Counted from the first letter of the stretch, positions 48,049-60,450 are shown. The stretch is 64,000 nt of DNA from Tragulus kanchil (GCA_022376925.1 JAIOJX010000006.1:55523658-55587657), one strand, 5' to 3'. Notes: a model not told the origin generated them from the sequence alone. Numbers and translations are program-made.

Positions 48049-48314
48049 AGGAATATACAGAGAGTGGGAGGGAATTGGAACCATTTTTTGAATCAGTTTA
48101 TAATATTTCTCCCGGCACCATTTATGAATAATCAGTTCTTTCTTTGACATGAAGAGTTCTCATATATACTTTGATTTTTCTCTGGCACTCTTTTCTATTC
48201 CATCATTTATAATTTTTCAGTTTCTATGTTATTTTAGTAATTGTTGAATCTCGCAGTAGAAGTTTCATCCCACTCAAATCCGTTCTCAACTTTCCTCTTC
48301 TCTTTCTTACATGG

Positions 48315-48480
48315 AGCTGTTCATTAATTCATTGAAAAAGTATCTGTTGAGCCATACTCTGTGTCAAGCACTGTTCTAGGAACTGTTATACAGCAGAGAA
48401 TAAAACCAGAAAAAGTGACAGCTTTGAGGGCTTTATATTCTGGTAGAGGAAAACAGACAATAAAAAATGCCAATGTTAAG
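48315..48480 (+). repeat. Ancient MIR/L2-class repeat fragment
   Basis: CATTAATTCATTGAAAAAGTATCTG, CAAGCACTGTTCTAGGAACTG, ATACAGCAGAGAATAAAAC and TATTCTGGTAGAGG keep the order of a common ancient mammalian repeat. Confidence 0.5.
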
Positions 48481-48559
48481 AGGTGCTAAGTACTATGAAA
48501 AAGAAGTGTACAAAGAGATAAAAAAATGATAATCAAGTTGACATAGTTTATACATGGTG

Positions 48560-51130
48560 TACTTTTTTCTATCATTCAATAATAATGTTCTCCATAAATT
48601 TTTATAACCTTTTTATATTTATGTCAATACAATATAGTTTTTGAGGTCATTCTGAAAGCTGTCTTCTTTTAAAATTATACATTTTTTGACTGGTGAATAA
48701 AAATGCTGTTGATTTTTGTATAGTGATCTTATGTCCAGCAAACATGTGTATTTGGTTATGGTTAAATTGGTTTGCAGATTCTCTTTAAAATTGTTGTTTT
48801 TAACAATACACAATTCTAATTCTCTTTATTCCTCTTGTCTGTTGCTGTTTTTCTTACTGACAGGCCATTCCAATACAATGTTGTATAGAAACAATGAGAG
48901 CAGGAAGGTTGTCTTCTTAAAGGGAAGGTTTATAATATTTTGCCATTAAGTGTGACATTGTCAGTGAGTGAGTGGAGACATCTTTTTTTATCAGATTAAA
49001 GATTCATAGTTTGCTAAACAAGATGAATTTTCATAAATGAGTGTTAAATTTTGGTAACTTTTTTTCTGAGTCTATTATGATGATAACATTATTTTCCATT
49101 TCCACCATGTTTTATGGTGGATTAGAATTTATATTGTCTCAAATTAAGTTATCTTTGAATGCTGACGATAAGCAACCCTACTTTGTTATGGTGTATTATT
49201 ATTTTGTATGTTTCTTCATTTTGCTTTCTTAGCATTTTTGCAGCTGTGTTCCTAAAGCCAGTTGGCTTATAATTTTCTTGTCTTGTACTCTCCATATCAA
49301 GGTTATACTAGCTTCATAAAACAAATTGGAGACAGTTCCTTTTAAAAGCCTACTCTTTAGAAAAAATTGTATAAAATAGAAGATATTAGTTCTCTGAAGA
49401 CTTGGTAGAATTTAGAAAGCTTTTTGAGATGGATTTTAAATAATTGATTTGATTGACATAATGGTTATCTATTCTTGATGTGAACCATGGTAATTTTATT
49501 GTTCTAGATAATTTTCTGTTTTACTAAGTTTTTGAATTTTTTGGTGTTGATCATTGGTATTCTCTAACATTTCTAAAAGGCTTTAATTAGGCATAGTTAT
49601 ATGGCTTCTTTGTCATTGATAACGTTGTTCTTTACCTTCTTTTTCTTGATCAACTTTGTCAAGAACTTAATTGTCAGAATGTTTCAAAGAGTCATCTTTA
49701 GTATTGTTAATCCTTTTGTTTTTAATGCTGATATTTTCCCTTTTCTTCTTTTTTTTAATGTTGTTTCGTGTTTCTTTTTTGGTGTGATTAGCCTGTTGGG
49801 CTTTGTCTAACTTTATGTAGTTTTCTATTGCATCCTATGAATCATGTGTATTTGGTTATGGTTAAATTGGTTTGCAGATTCTCTTTAAAATTGTTGTTTT
49901 TAACAATACACAATTCTAATTCTCTTTATTCCTCTTGTCTGTTGCTGTTTTTCTTACTGACAGGCCATTCCAATACAATGTTGTATAGAAACAATGAGAG
50001 CAGGAAGGTTGTCTTCTTAAAGGGAAGGTTTATAATATTTTGCCATTAAGTGTGACATTGTCAGTGAGTGAGTGGAGACATCTTTTTTTATCAGATTAAA
50101 GATTCATAGTTTGCTAAACAAGATGAATTTTCATAAATGAGTGTTAAATTTTGGTAACTTTTTTTCTGAGTCTATTATGATGATAACATTATTTTCCATT
50201 TCCACCATGTTTTATGGTGGATTAGAATTTATATTGTCTCAAATTAAGTTATCTTTGAATGCTGACGATAAGCAACCCTACTTTGTTATGGTGTATTATT
50301 ATTTTGTATGTTTCTTCATTTTGCTTTCTTAGCATTTTTGCAGCTGTGTTCCTAAAGCCAGTTGGCTTATAATTTTCTTGTCTTGTACTCTCCATATCAA
50401 GGTTATACTAGCTTCATAAAACAAATTGGAGACAGTTCCTTTTAAAAGCCTACTCTTTAGAAAAAATTGTATAAAATAGAAGATATTAGTTCTCTGAAGA
50501 CTTGGTAGAATTTAGAAAGCTTTTTGAGATGGATTTTAAATAATTGATTTGATTGACATAATGGTTATCTATTCTTGATGTGAACCATGGTAATTTTATT
50601 GTTCTAGATAATTTTCTGTTTTACTAAGTTTTTGAATTTTTTGGTGTTGATCATTGGTATTCTCTAACATTTCTAAAAGGCTTTAATTAGGCATAGTTAT
50701 ATGGCTTCTTTGTCATTGATAACGTTGTTCTTTACCTTCTTTTTCTTGATCAACTTTGTCAAGAACTTAATTGTCAGAATGTTTCAAAGAGTCATCTTTA
50801 GTATTGTTAATCCTTTTGTTTTTAATGCTGATATTTTCCCTTTTCTTCTTTTTTTTAATGTTGTTTCGTGTTTCTTTTTTGGTGTGATTAGCCTGTTGGG
50901 CTTTGTCTAACTTTTTGATGTAGTTTTCTATTGCATCCTATGAATCATTCAGTTCTAAGTAGTTTCTAGTTCCCATTATAGACCCTGTTTTGACTGGTGA
51001 ATTATTTAGAAGCATGCTTTTAATTTCCAAATTTCTGAGCTTGTTTGACTTTTATGATTGATTTATAATCTTATTGCATTTTGCTCAGAGAACATGATCT
51101 GAAGAATATCATTGTTTTGGATTTACTAAG
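48560..51130 (-). mobile_element. Ancient L1M ORF2 fragment
   Basis: Reverse-complement ORF2 with many stops. CAGGCCATTCCAATACAATG through GGAAGGTTGTCTTC and TGTGACATTG correspond to the reverse-transcriptase region; TTTAATTTCCAAATTTCTGAG near 51017 and CTCAGAGAACATGATCTG near 51085 correspond to the stretch between endonuclease and reverse transcriptase. A duplicated unit inflates it. Confidence 0.55.
48743..50947 (+). repeat. Tandem duplicated unit: 48743-49842 and 49843-50947
   Basis: Offset 1100, no filler; a small difference near the end (CTAACTTTATGTAG against CTAACTTTTTGATGTAG). Confidence 0.96.
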
Positions 51131-53224
51131 ACTTCCTTTGCAGCCTTAAATCTGGCCAGCTTTTATTATAACTGCTCCATGGTTTTTCAATAAGAGTATG
51201 TTTTCGACTTCTGGTTCCTGATTCTTCATGTGAGGAGCTTGGAACCTGCCAATCCATCCTAAACAACAAGCAAAAACCTGAGCAGACTGATCTGCTTAAA
51301 AGGAACATCTTTTAGAATCTGAAAGACACATGACAACCTAGGGCAAAACAAAAGTGGAAAGACTGACAGGTAAATACAAAGAATAATCTCTCCCTGGAGT
51401 AAAGGCTCATGAGTGGAAATCATCACTAGAACCAGTGCCAAGATAGGAAAACATGATGAATTGCTGGAGGTTCAGTGCAGACAACTCTGAGAATTAAAAG
51501 CTCCAGGGAAACCTAATCATAGTGGAACTGCAGTTTTGTGAGATTTACCTCAGGAGTTCAACCAGGTTTCCACAGTAAATATCAGAGAGAAATGTTTTCC
51601 TCCCTTCTGCAGGCAGAGGGGGGAAAAAACATTTTGAAATGCACTAGAATACTCTACTCTGTTCTTAACAAGGACTGCCAGTGGGAGGAACTGTTTAACC
51701 AGAGCCTAACCTGCTGGGTTATTATCAGAGCCTAACTGATGCAACTTCAGTTAGCTTTAGCTGTCTTCTTCCACCTAAAGCAGGGAGGAAAACGTCTTTA
51801 AAACACTTGTGAAGGTCACAGTCCAGAGGCACAGGCTCCCTAAAAGACTGTGAAACCTAATCACAAGATTATAGTACATTTCCCCTCCCCAACAGGTCAG
51901 CACCACATTACTAAAGATCTATTTACAGCACTTCTTTTTACCCAGTACATCATGTCCAGCTATCAAGGAAAAAATTAGGCACACCAAAAGGCAAAAAAAA
52001 CACAATTTGAGGAGACACAGCAGGCATCAGACCTAGATATGGTAGGGATATTGGAATTATCAGATCAGAAATTTAAAACAACTGTGATTAATATGCTAAA
52101 GGCTCTAATGGATAAAACAGTATGCAAGAACACTGAGCTTGTTTGACTTTTATGATTGATTTATAATCTTATTGCATTTTGCTCAGAGAACATGATCTGA
52201 AGAATATCATTGTTTTGGATTTACTAAGACTTCCTTTGCAGCCTTAAATCTGGCCAGCTTTTATTATAACTGCTCCATGGTTTTTCAATAAGAGTATGTT
52301 TTCGACTTCTGGTTCCTGATTCTTCATGTGAGGAGCTTGGAACCTGCCAATCCATCCTAAACAACAAGCAAAAACCTGAGCAGACTGATCTGCTTAAAAG
52401 GAACATCTTTTAGAATCTGAAAGACACATGACAACCTAGGGCAAAACAAAAGTGGAAAGACTGACAGGTAAATACAAAGAATAATCTCTCCCTGGAGTAA
52501 AGGCTCATGAGTGGAAATCATCACTAGAACCAGTGCCAAGATAGGAAAACATGATGAATTGCTGGAGGTTCAGTGCAGACAACTCTGAGAATTAAAAGCT
52601 CCAGGAAACCTAATCATAGTGGAACTGCAGTTTTGTGAGATTTACCTCAGGAGTTCAACCAGGTTTCCACAGTAAATATCAGAGAGAATGTTTTCCTCCC
52701 TTCTGCAGGCAGAGGGGAAAAACATTTGAAATGCACTAGAATACTCTACTCTGTTCTTAACAAGGACTGCCAGTGGGAGGAACTGTTTAACCAGAGCCTA
52801 ACCTGCTGGGTTATTATCAGAGCCTAACTGATGCAACTTCAGTTAGCTTTAGCTGTCTTCTTCCACCTAAAGCAGGGAGGAAAACGTCTTTAAAACACTT
52901 GTGAAGGTCACAGTCCAGAGGCACAGGCTCCCTAAAAGACTGTGAAACCTAATCACAAGATTATAGTACATTTCCCCTCCCCAACAGGTCAGCACCACAT
53001 TACTAAAGATCTATTTACAGCACTTCTTTTTACCCAGTACATCATGTCCAGCTATCAAGGAAAAAATTAGGCACACCAAAAGGCAAAAAAAACACAATTT
53101 GAGGAGACACAGCAGGCATCAGACCTAGATATGGTAGGGATATTGGAATTATCAGATCAGAAATTTAAAACAACTGTGATTAATATGCTAAAGGCTCTAA
53201 TGGATAAAACAGTATGCAAGAACA
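51035..53224 (+). repeat. Tandem duplicated unit: 51035-52132 and 52133-53224
   Basis: Offset 1098 at the start and 1092 at the end. The six lost bases are all in runs (AGAGAGAAATG/AGAGAGAATG, GGGGGGAAAAAAC/GGGGAAAAAC, CATTTTGAAA/CATTTGAAA, CCAGGGAAACC/CCAGGAAACC). Left-copy runs are always longer. Confidence 0.97.
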
Positions 53225-53290
53225 GATGGGCAGTGTACGCAGAAAGTCGGAAATCCTAAGAAAGAACCAAAAAAATTATAGAGATTAAAA
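51480..53290 (+). mobile_element. Ancient L1M 5' region, weak
   Basis: CTATCAAGGAAAAAATTAGG, GGATATTGGAATTATCAGAT, TTAAAACAACTGTGATTAAT and ATGCTAAAGGCTCTAATGGA resemble the region before and within ORF1 of old L1M elements, plus strand. It lies head to head with the minus-strand ORF2 fragment to its left. Confidence 0.4.
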
Positions 53291-55289
53291 AAAACCCTTA
53301 ATGGTGGGACTAGCCTGAACATATTGAAGGCATGGGAAAGATTCACCTTAGATAATCTAGAGTTAAAAGAAAGCAATACCTAGTTAGTCAAACCAGGAAA
53401 CATTTTATGTTTAAAGGTCCATTGGGACAGAAACTAAAAGGAAACTGAAAAAGTTGAGTCAAAAAGAAAAGCAGGAGAATCTAATGTGGAATCCAAGAGG
53501 TGAGGGATTTTACAAGGAGGAGTGGTCATTTATGACAAATGCCTCTGAGAGGTGGAGATGAAGATGAAGAAATGTGTGCTGTCTTGAGTCACATGGAGGG
53601 TACTTCTTGAGAGCAGTCTGGGTGGAGCCCTGGTGCATGAGCCAGGTAGAAGAAGGTTGAGAAGTAAGGGGGAGATAAGGTATTGGAGCCATGTTGCTTG
53701 AACACCTCTTCAGGGAATTTGGCCAGACAAGCAAGTATAATTGGGAGAAGATCATGTTTTCAAGAGATAGCTGTTTAAAAATTCATAGAAATGTTTAAAC
53801 ACTGACAAGTAGGATCCATTGGAGAGGATAATCTGTTAAATTTCTTAGAGGCCATAATGGGGTGGAGTATCTGTGCCAGCTGTCAGGATGAAGAGCACAT
53901 CTCTCAGTGCAGGGAAGAGAACAAAGATATAGGCATCTTTGTAAGGCTGACCAGCTAAGCAAGCTGTAGGAGCTCTTATCTTTTCCGTGAAGCAATGTTG
54001 TTTGCTATTGCTTGAGATGAAGATAAAGGTCAGAGGTTAGAGAAAATAATAGAAAGCCTGAGTTGTTGGTATATAATAACTGCATTTTGTTGACTTTCTA
54101 TTGTCAGTGGCATATATTATTTCTAATCACAAAATGCTAGTAAATCCTATTATCCTTAGTCTACCGAGTAGAAGAATTTGCCCAGACTCATCCAGCTAGT
54201 GGAGACCAGAGAAATTATGGTAGGGATATTGGAATTATCAGATCAGAAATTTAAAACAACTGTGATTAATATGCTAAAGGCTCTAATGGATAAAACAGTA
54301 TGCAAGAACAGATGGGCAGTGTACGCAGAAAGTCGGAAATCCTAAGAAAGAACCAAAAAAATTATAGAGATTAAAAAAAACCCTTAATGGTGGGACTAGC
54401 CTGAACATATTGAAGGCATGGGAAAGATTCACCTTAGATAATCTAGAGTTAAAAGAAAGCAATACCTAGTTAGTCAAACCAGGAAACATTTTATGTTTAA
54501 AGGTCCATTGGGACAGAAACTAAAAGGAAACTGAAAAAGTTGAGTCAAAAAGAAAAGCAGGAGAATCTAATGTGGAATCCAAGAGGTGAGGGATTTTACA
54601 AGGAGGAGTGGTCATTTATGACAAATGCCTCTGAGAGGTGGAGATGAAGATGAAGAAATGTGTGCTGTCTTGAGTCACATGGAGGGTACTTCTTGAGAGC
54701 AGTCTGGGTGGAGCCCTGGTGCATGAGCCAGGTAGAAGAAGGTTGAGAAGTAAGGGGGAGATAAGGTATTGGAGCCATGTTGCTTGAACACCTCTTCAGG
54801 GAATTTGGCCAGACAAGCAAGTATAATTGGGAGAAGATCATGTTTTCAAGAGATAGCTGTTTAAAAATTCATAGAAATGTTTAAACACTGACAAGTAGGA
54901 TCCATTGGAGAGGATAATCTGTTAAATTTCTTAGAGGCCATAATGGGGTGGAGTATCTGTGCCAGCTGTCAGGATGAAGAGCACATCTCTCAGTGCAGGG
55001 AAGAGAACAAAGATATAGGCATCTTTGTAAGGCTGACCAGCTAAGCAAGCTGTAGGAGCTCTTATCTTTTCCGTGAAGCAATGTTGTTTGCTATTGCTTG
55101 AGATGAAGATAAAGGTCAGAGGTTAGAGAAAATAATAGAAAGCCTGAGTTGTTGGTATATAATAACTGCATTTTGTTGACTTTCTATTGTCAGTGGCATA
55201 TATTATTTCTAATCACAAAATGCTAGTAAATCCTATTATCCTTAGTCTACCGAGTAGAAGAATTTGCCCAGACTCATCCAGCTAGTGGA
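53131..55289 (+). repeat. Tandem duplicated unit: 53131-54203 and 54217-55289
   Basis: Offset exactly 1086 at both ends, with a 13-base filler 54204-54216. Mostly unique-looking DNA. Confidence 0.97.
53291..54090. other. Unique-looking sequence, no gene recognised
   Basis: No repeat or coding signal. Minus-strand stretches of 66-81 codons are repeated at +1086 by the duplicated unit. Confidence 0.4.
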
Positions 55290-55325
55290 TTGCCAAGTTG
55301 GGATTGAATGAAGGCAGAACCAAAA
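55170..55325 (+). repeat. MIR SINE fragment
   Basis: CTATTATCCTTAGTCTACCGAG, TTGCCCAGACTCATCCAGCTAGT and GGGATTGAATGAAGGCAG match the second half of MIR. The left copy (to 54203) loses its 3' part at the junction. Confidence 0.6.
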
Positions 55326-56399
55326 CAGATCCGTTTGGTCTAAACTGACACTTTAATTTGAAACACTAGAAGAGTGTGGCAAAGACAAAAATTATCTCCT
55401 TCAGTTTTTCACTGACGTTCCTACAGCTCATCAGATAGTTAAGCTCCTTTGTAACCCAGTTGAAAAGTCTAACCTGCGCGAGCAGTGAGTTGTCTTCAGT
55501 GCTTACATTTATTTCTGTTAAATGTAAGGCATCAGTAAGACGAAAATAGAATTTAGGGTCAGATTCCTTCATGGCTGGGGAACTCTGCAGCTGTGACAGA
55601 TGGATGAGGGAGCAAGCGCTAGAGGGAGAAAGGAAAGAAAAAAGAATCTGTCCTAAATTGAACCTTCTGTCCAGTGAAGACTTGCCTCCCAGAACAGGTT
55701 TTCCGGCTTGCTGGGGGTCTCTTGTTTTGTGCCCTGGGGTATCTGAGTGGTGCTTCTCAGGCATCCGGGGTTCCTCCTCCCAGCACTCCTGAACCCTTAC
55801 TCTACAATAACCTTTCCTTAGAAGGAATTGGAAAGCTATGATAATGAAGTGTGTTTTTGCCTTCATGATTGTGAAGAGGAAAAAAATCTAAAGAAATAAC
55901 TTAGAAACCCTCAAGATGAGATGAGAGAATGAGAACAGACAACTCGTCAGGAAAAAAGTACATCTTTCATTCTTCTCCCAGTTTATGCAGAAAAGCACGT
56001 TTCATATGTTTTTCTCAGCCAAGAATGAATTTTTTTATATATATTTCTATGTTTCCATCTTTGAAAGTCTAAAAATATGTTTAAGACTTTCTGGTATGCC
56101 ATGTTCTGGTAATGTTTACATGATATTTAACTGTAGATTGTATTCTATTTGCACTTATGTGGCCTAGAATTCCGCAGAGTCAGGGACTCTCACTGACCCC
56201 AAATTCTAACACCTCTTGTCATGCCTGCCGTGTTGGGGGTAACAACTTTTTTAAAAAATAAATGAATGAATGAGCTCATTAAACCTTCCTCTCGGAGTGC
56301 TCTTACCAGAGAAAGCTCTTGCCCTCTGGTTCTCATTGTTTTCTCTTCACTGACATTGTTGGGGAATCTCTTACCTGTTTTAAATTCTTGCTTTTCCTA
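55326..56399. other. Unique-looking sequence, no gene recognised
   Basis: The longest non-L1 minus-strand open stretch is here (55366-55866, 166 codons). It has no recognised domain, no visible splice context I would defend, and mixed composition. Chance open frame is most likely, but it is the best place to check for an exon. Confidence 0.4.
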
Positions 56400-56790
56400 G
56401 TTGTTGTAGTTACTGTTTTAGTTAGTATAGATATCACAGATTTTTTTTCTATTATTTTGATTTTATCATTCTCTAATAAGCAGAGAATGGCATGATGATT
56501 TGTGTTTCTCATTATACTGATGAAGATAAACATATTTTTGTACGTGTATTAACCATTTGTTTATCTTCTTTTGTGATTTGTCTGTTTCTTTCTTTTACTG
56601 GCTTTTGTACTGGAGTTTGCTTTTGTTTTTTCTTAGTAATATTTTACATCTCTTTGAGATTAAAGGTGTCAGCCTTTGTTTGCTTTTTGACCTTATTAAA
56701 TGTCTGTGTTTTACCATACCTGATTTTCTTCCATTGGAAGTTCTGCCTTTGGCGTTGTGTTTGAAAAGTCCCTCCCACCTCCACCTTCCC
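56400..56790 (-). mobile_element. Ancient L1 ORF2 fragment
   Basis: GCATGATGATTTGTGTTTCTC, GATAAACATATTTTTGTACG and the ACCATTTGTTTATCTTCTTT text are reverse-complement L1 C-terminal ORF2, diverged. Confidence 0.5.
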
Positions 56791-56834
56791 TCCTGAGATG
56801 ACAAAAGTCATCTGTATTAACAACAGCAACTTCA

Positions 56835-57065
56835 AGGACTAACATTTACTGGTATTAACCATTTGCCAAGAACGTTATATGGGCTGTCTTCATTCATCAC
56901 TAAAACCCTGTGAAGGATTTGATCTTATAACTCATTTTACAAGTGAAGAATCTGAGACTCAAGTAAATGAAGTGACTTGCTCAAAGTCACATAGTGAGTA
57001 GGAGAGACTGGAATCCAGTCCAGATAATCTGACCCTAGAAGCCACAATCTAAACTGTAATCTCTA
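56835..57065 (+). repeat. MIR SINE, well preserved
   Basis: ACTAACATTTACTGGTATTA, CTGTGAAGGATTTGATCTTA, TTTTACAAGTGAAGAATCTGA, CTTGCTCAAAGTCACATAGT and GGAATCCAGTCCAGATAATC follow MIR in order over ~230 bases. Confidence 0.75.
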
Positions 57066-57392
57066 CTTTAAAACTTGAATCCATTTGGAGTGAATTGGTG
57101 TGTATATATATATTTATATAATGACAGTGATCAGTACTCGCTTATCTCAACGCCATCTGAATAAACTAGCAGTTCTTAAACTACCAATATTATCATTATA
57201 ATAAATGTTCATATTTTTAACTTTTGTGCAGTCTGCACAGTTGAGCCTATACATTGACATCTTTTACAACCACCTTTTCCAACCCAAATTTGATGTTTAA
57301 TGCATCAGCTCATAAAGCCCTTGAAAACTCTTAAGTGTTATTGCTGAAACAACTTAGTTTCAGCAGTATTTTTACCTTCTTTTAATTAGTGG

Positions 57393-57487
57393 AATATATA
57401 TATATAAATATATATATATACACACACACACATAACATATATTTATATGCGCACACACATATATACATATACACACACATATATATA
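57393..57487. repeat. (TA)n/(CA)n simple repeat
   Basis: Mixed TA, CACA and ATAT runs over about 95 bases. Confidence 0.9.
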
Positions 57488-57499
57488 GTTGTTTAAAAA

Positions 57500-58045
57500 T
57501 TGTATTTCCTCTCACCCTTATTTTAAAGCCAGACACAATAAAGTACCTACTTTATGATTTTATCAATATGGAGTGTCCAGAAAAAGCAAAGTAGATGAGT
57601 GCTTCTTTAGAACTGCAGGTGTGGGTGGTGAGTGATTGTCAATAGGCATGAGGTGTCTTTTTAGGGTGATGGAAATGCTCTGAAATTAGATTGTGGCAGA
57701 TGGTGGTAAAATCCTGTGTGCATGCTAAATCCCTTCAGTCATGTCTGAATCTTTGGGACCCTATGGACCATAGCCCACCAGGCTTCTCTGTCCGTGGGAT
57801 TCTCCAGGCAAGACTACTGGAATGGATTGCCATTCCCTCCTTCATGGGATCTTCCCAACCCAAGTATCAAACTTGCATTTCTTAGGTCTCCTGCATTGGC
57901 AGGTGGCTTCTTTACCAATAGCACCACCTGAGAGGCCTATAAAATCCTACAATGTACTAAAATCCATTGAATTTTACACTTAAAACAGGTGAAACCTATG
58001 GGATGTGAATTATGTCTCAACAGAACAATTCTTAAAAAAAAAAAA
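57500..58045 (+). mobile_element. Ancient L1M 3' end, split by BovA2
   Basis: TGAGTGATTGTCAATAGGCA, GGGTGATGGAAATGCTCTG, then after the SINE CATTGAATTTTACACTTAAAAC, GGATGTGAATTATGTCTCAAC and a poly-A run (58034-58050): the usual layout of an L1M 3' end. Confidence 0.55.
57716..57939 (-). mobile_element. BovA2/Bov-tA SINE with target-site duplication
   Basis: GTGTGCATGCTAAATCCCTT, GTCTGAATCTTTGGGACCC, GATTCTCCAGGCAAGACTAC, GGGATCTTCCCAACCCAAG. TAAAATCCT flanks it at 57707-57715 and 57940-57948. Confidence 0.93.
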
Positions 58046-58078
58046 AAAAACAGCAAAAACCTATACCCTGTGCATACT

Positions 58079-58113
58079 CCCTCTCTCTCTCTCATACACA
58101 CACACACACATAT
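58079..58113. repeat. (TC)n(AC)n simple repeat
   Basis: CTCTCTCTCTCTC followed by ACACACACACACAC. Confidence 0.9.
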
Positions 58114-58435
58114 AATGGGAAATCTAAAAGTGCTGATATTAATCAAAATGTAAGCCTGAAAAATATAATAAAGTTGGGATAAATATGGAAATAGAACTTG
58201 AAAGCAGTTCACTTTTATCCTCAAACAGATACTCCCTTAAATTTAGCCAAGAATTAAAGAAAATGTTGATAACTTATTATTTAAAATTCTGCTACTAAAG
58301 TAATGTGTGATTAGGGTTTTAATAGAATTTTTATATCTTAGAAATCCTTTCTAAAATCTAAGGATGTTTTTCAGTTTTGTGCATTTGTATTCTGTATGTT
58401 TTTTAATGTTCTTTTTAAAATTTTGGCCTCTATTA

Positions 58436-58676
58436 TTGGTTTATTTATTTATTTATTTATTATCATCCATCTTTGGCCTGTGTGAGCCTCTAGTTTCAGT
58501 GGCCTCTCTTGTTGCAGAGCATTGGCTCTAGGTGCATGCACTCCAGAGTGCTATCTCATAAATGGACACACTGGTCTTGCCTCTCCACAGCACATGGAAT
58601 CTTCCTGGGCCAGGGATCAATCTGGTGCCCCTTGCACTGCAAGGCAGACTCTACCCACTGGACCACCAGGGAAGTC
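58436..58676 (-). mobile_element. tRNA-derived SINE, young body type
   Basis: (TTTA)n tail at 58440-58462, CATCTTTGGCCTGTGTGAGC, GCATTGGCTCTAGGTGCATG, GTGCCCCTTGCACTGCAAGG and head CCACCAGGGAAGTCC. Confidence 0.88.
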
Positions 58677-58899
58677 CTGTATTTTGTGTTTTTATGAGAC
58701 AGTTATGTACCAAAGTTAGGGGCTGTGTATTTTTTGTACTTTTTTTTTTTTTCATTCATCTTCTTCACTTTTCTAGTAGCAATATTCTGATATTATAATT
58801 ACAGCCTCTTAATAATTTACATTTTACTACCTAGAAAGGTAAATCTCCCATCTTACTCTTACAGATAATAAAAGGATTGGTTATTTTTTCCATTTAATC

Positions 58900-59073
58900 T
58901 TTTAATTTTTTTTTTTTTTTTTGAAATGGGCTCTTCTGGGTCTTTGTTGTGGTGTGAGGGCTCAGTAATTAAAGCCTGTGGACTTATTTGCCCCAGGGAA
59001 GACCAGAAACTGAACTACATACACTGAATTGGAAGGCAAATTCTTTACGACTGGACAACCAAGGAATTTCCCC
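58900..59073 (-). mobile_element. CHR-related SINE, diverged
   Basis: Poly-T tail at 58905-58921, then GGGCTCTTCTGGGTCTTTG, GGGAAGACCAGAAACTGAAC, TTCTTTACGACTGGACAACC and AAGGAATTTCCCC. Layout fits a CHR-type SINE in reverse with many substitutions. Confidence 0.65.
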
Positions 59074-59139
59074 TTCCGTTTAATCTTGCAAGCAAACTTT
59101 GATATCATTTAGGAATAATGTTTAAGAATGAATTGTGAT

Positions 59140-60017
59140 AAAAAGATGCTCAGCATTACTCTTTATTAGAGAAATACAAATCAAACCTACAGTGAGATAT
59201 CACCTCATACCTCACACTTTTTTGGCCATTATCAAAAAATATCAACAATAAATGCTGAAGAGGCTATGGAGAAAAGGGAATCCTCTTGCTCTGTTGGCGG
59301 GAATGTGAATTGATACAGCCACTATGAAAGGCAGTATGGAGATTCCTTAAAGAACTAGGAATAAAATCACCGTATGACTTAGCAATCCCACTACTAGGCA
59401 TATACCCTGAGGAAAACAAAATTGAAAAAGACGCATGCACCCCAATGTTCACTGCAGCACTATTTACAATATCTAGAATATGGAAACAACCTAGATGTCC
59501 ATCGATAGGTGAATGGATAAAAAAGTTGTGCTACATATATACAATGGAATATTACTCAGCCATAAGAAGGAATGCATTTGAGTCATTTCTAGTGAGAGAG
59601 TGAACCTCGAGTCTATTACTTCACCTAGAGTACAGTAAGTCACAAAGAGGAAAACAAACCTCTTATACAAACGCATATATACGGAATCTAGAAAGATGAT
59701 ACTGATGAAATTATTTGCAGGACAGCAGTGGTGACACAGATATACAGAGAACAGACTATGGATATGGTGGGGGCAGGAGGGAGGAAGGAGGGGGTGAGAT
59801 GTATGGGGAGAGTAACATGGAAACTTACATTACCATATGTAAAATAGATAGCCAGTTGGAATTTGCTATGACTCAGGGAACTCAAACTGGGGGTCTGTAA
59901 CAACCTAGATTTTGTTATATACCTGTGTATGCCTATGGCTGATTCAGTTGAGTTTGGCAGAGACCAACACAATTCTGTAAATGAATCATCTTTCAATTAA
60001 AAAAATTAATTAAAAAA
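59140..60017 (+). mobile_element. 5'-truncated L1 3' end with target-site duplication
   Basis: L1 ORF2 C-terminus and 3' UTR in sense: GGAGAAAAGGGAATCCTCTT, CAATCCCACTACTAGGCATA, CTAGATGTCCATCGATAGG, ACAATGGAATATTACTCAGC, ending at an A-rich tail. AATGAATTRTGA flanks it (59127 and 60018, one mismatch). It is the clearest plus-strand LINE in the window. Confidence 0.88.
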
Positions 60018-60213
60018 ATGAATTATGACATTGCTCTAGGATTTACTTATATTTATATACAGTTTTGGTACAAACACCTTTATAATATTAAATATCCCCA
60101 TCTGGGTACATAGAATATCCCTATTTTTATTCCAGTCTTTTTAAAAAAGTAATAAAATTTTATAAAATTTCTTCTAAGATTTCCCGGGTGTTCCCATGGT
60201 TAGAACCCACCTT

Positions 60214-60450
60214 GCAGGTTTCCCTGGTGGTCCAGTGGTGGTCCACTGCCTTGCAATGCAAGGGGCACCAGTTCGGTTCGTTCCCTGGCCCAGGAAGATC
60301 CCATGTGCCACGGAGTGGCTGAACCGATGTGTCCAATTGCAAGCCAGTGCTCTGGAGCACATGCACCCAGAGCAGTTGCTCTGCAGTGAGTGAGGCCTCT
60401 GCAGTGGGAGATCCACACCAGCCAAAGAATAAAGATGGATGAAAATAAAT
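60214..60450 (+). mobile_element. tRNA-derived SINE, young body type
   Basis: TTTCCCTGGTGGTCCAGTGG head with an internal repeat of GGTGGTCCA, then GTGCCACGGAGTGGCTGAAC, GTGTCCAATTGCAAGCC, ending GCCAAAGAATAAAGATGG and an A-rich tail. A repeat of its tail opens the unit at 61565. Confidence 0.88.
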
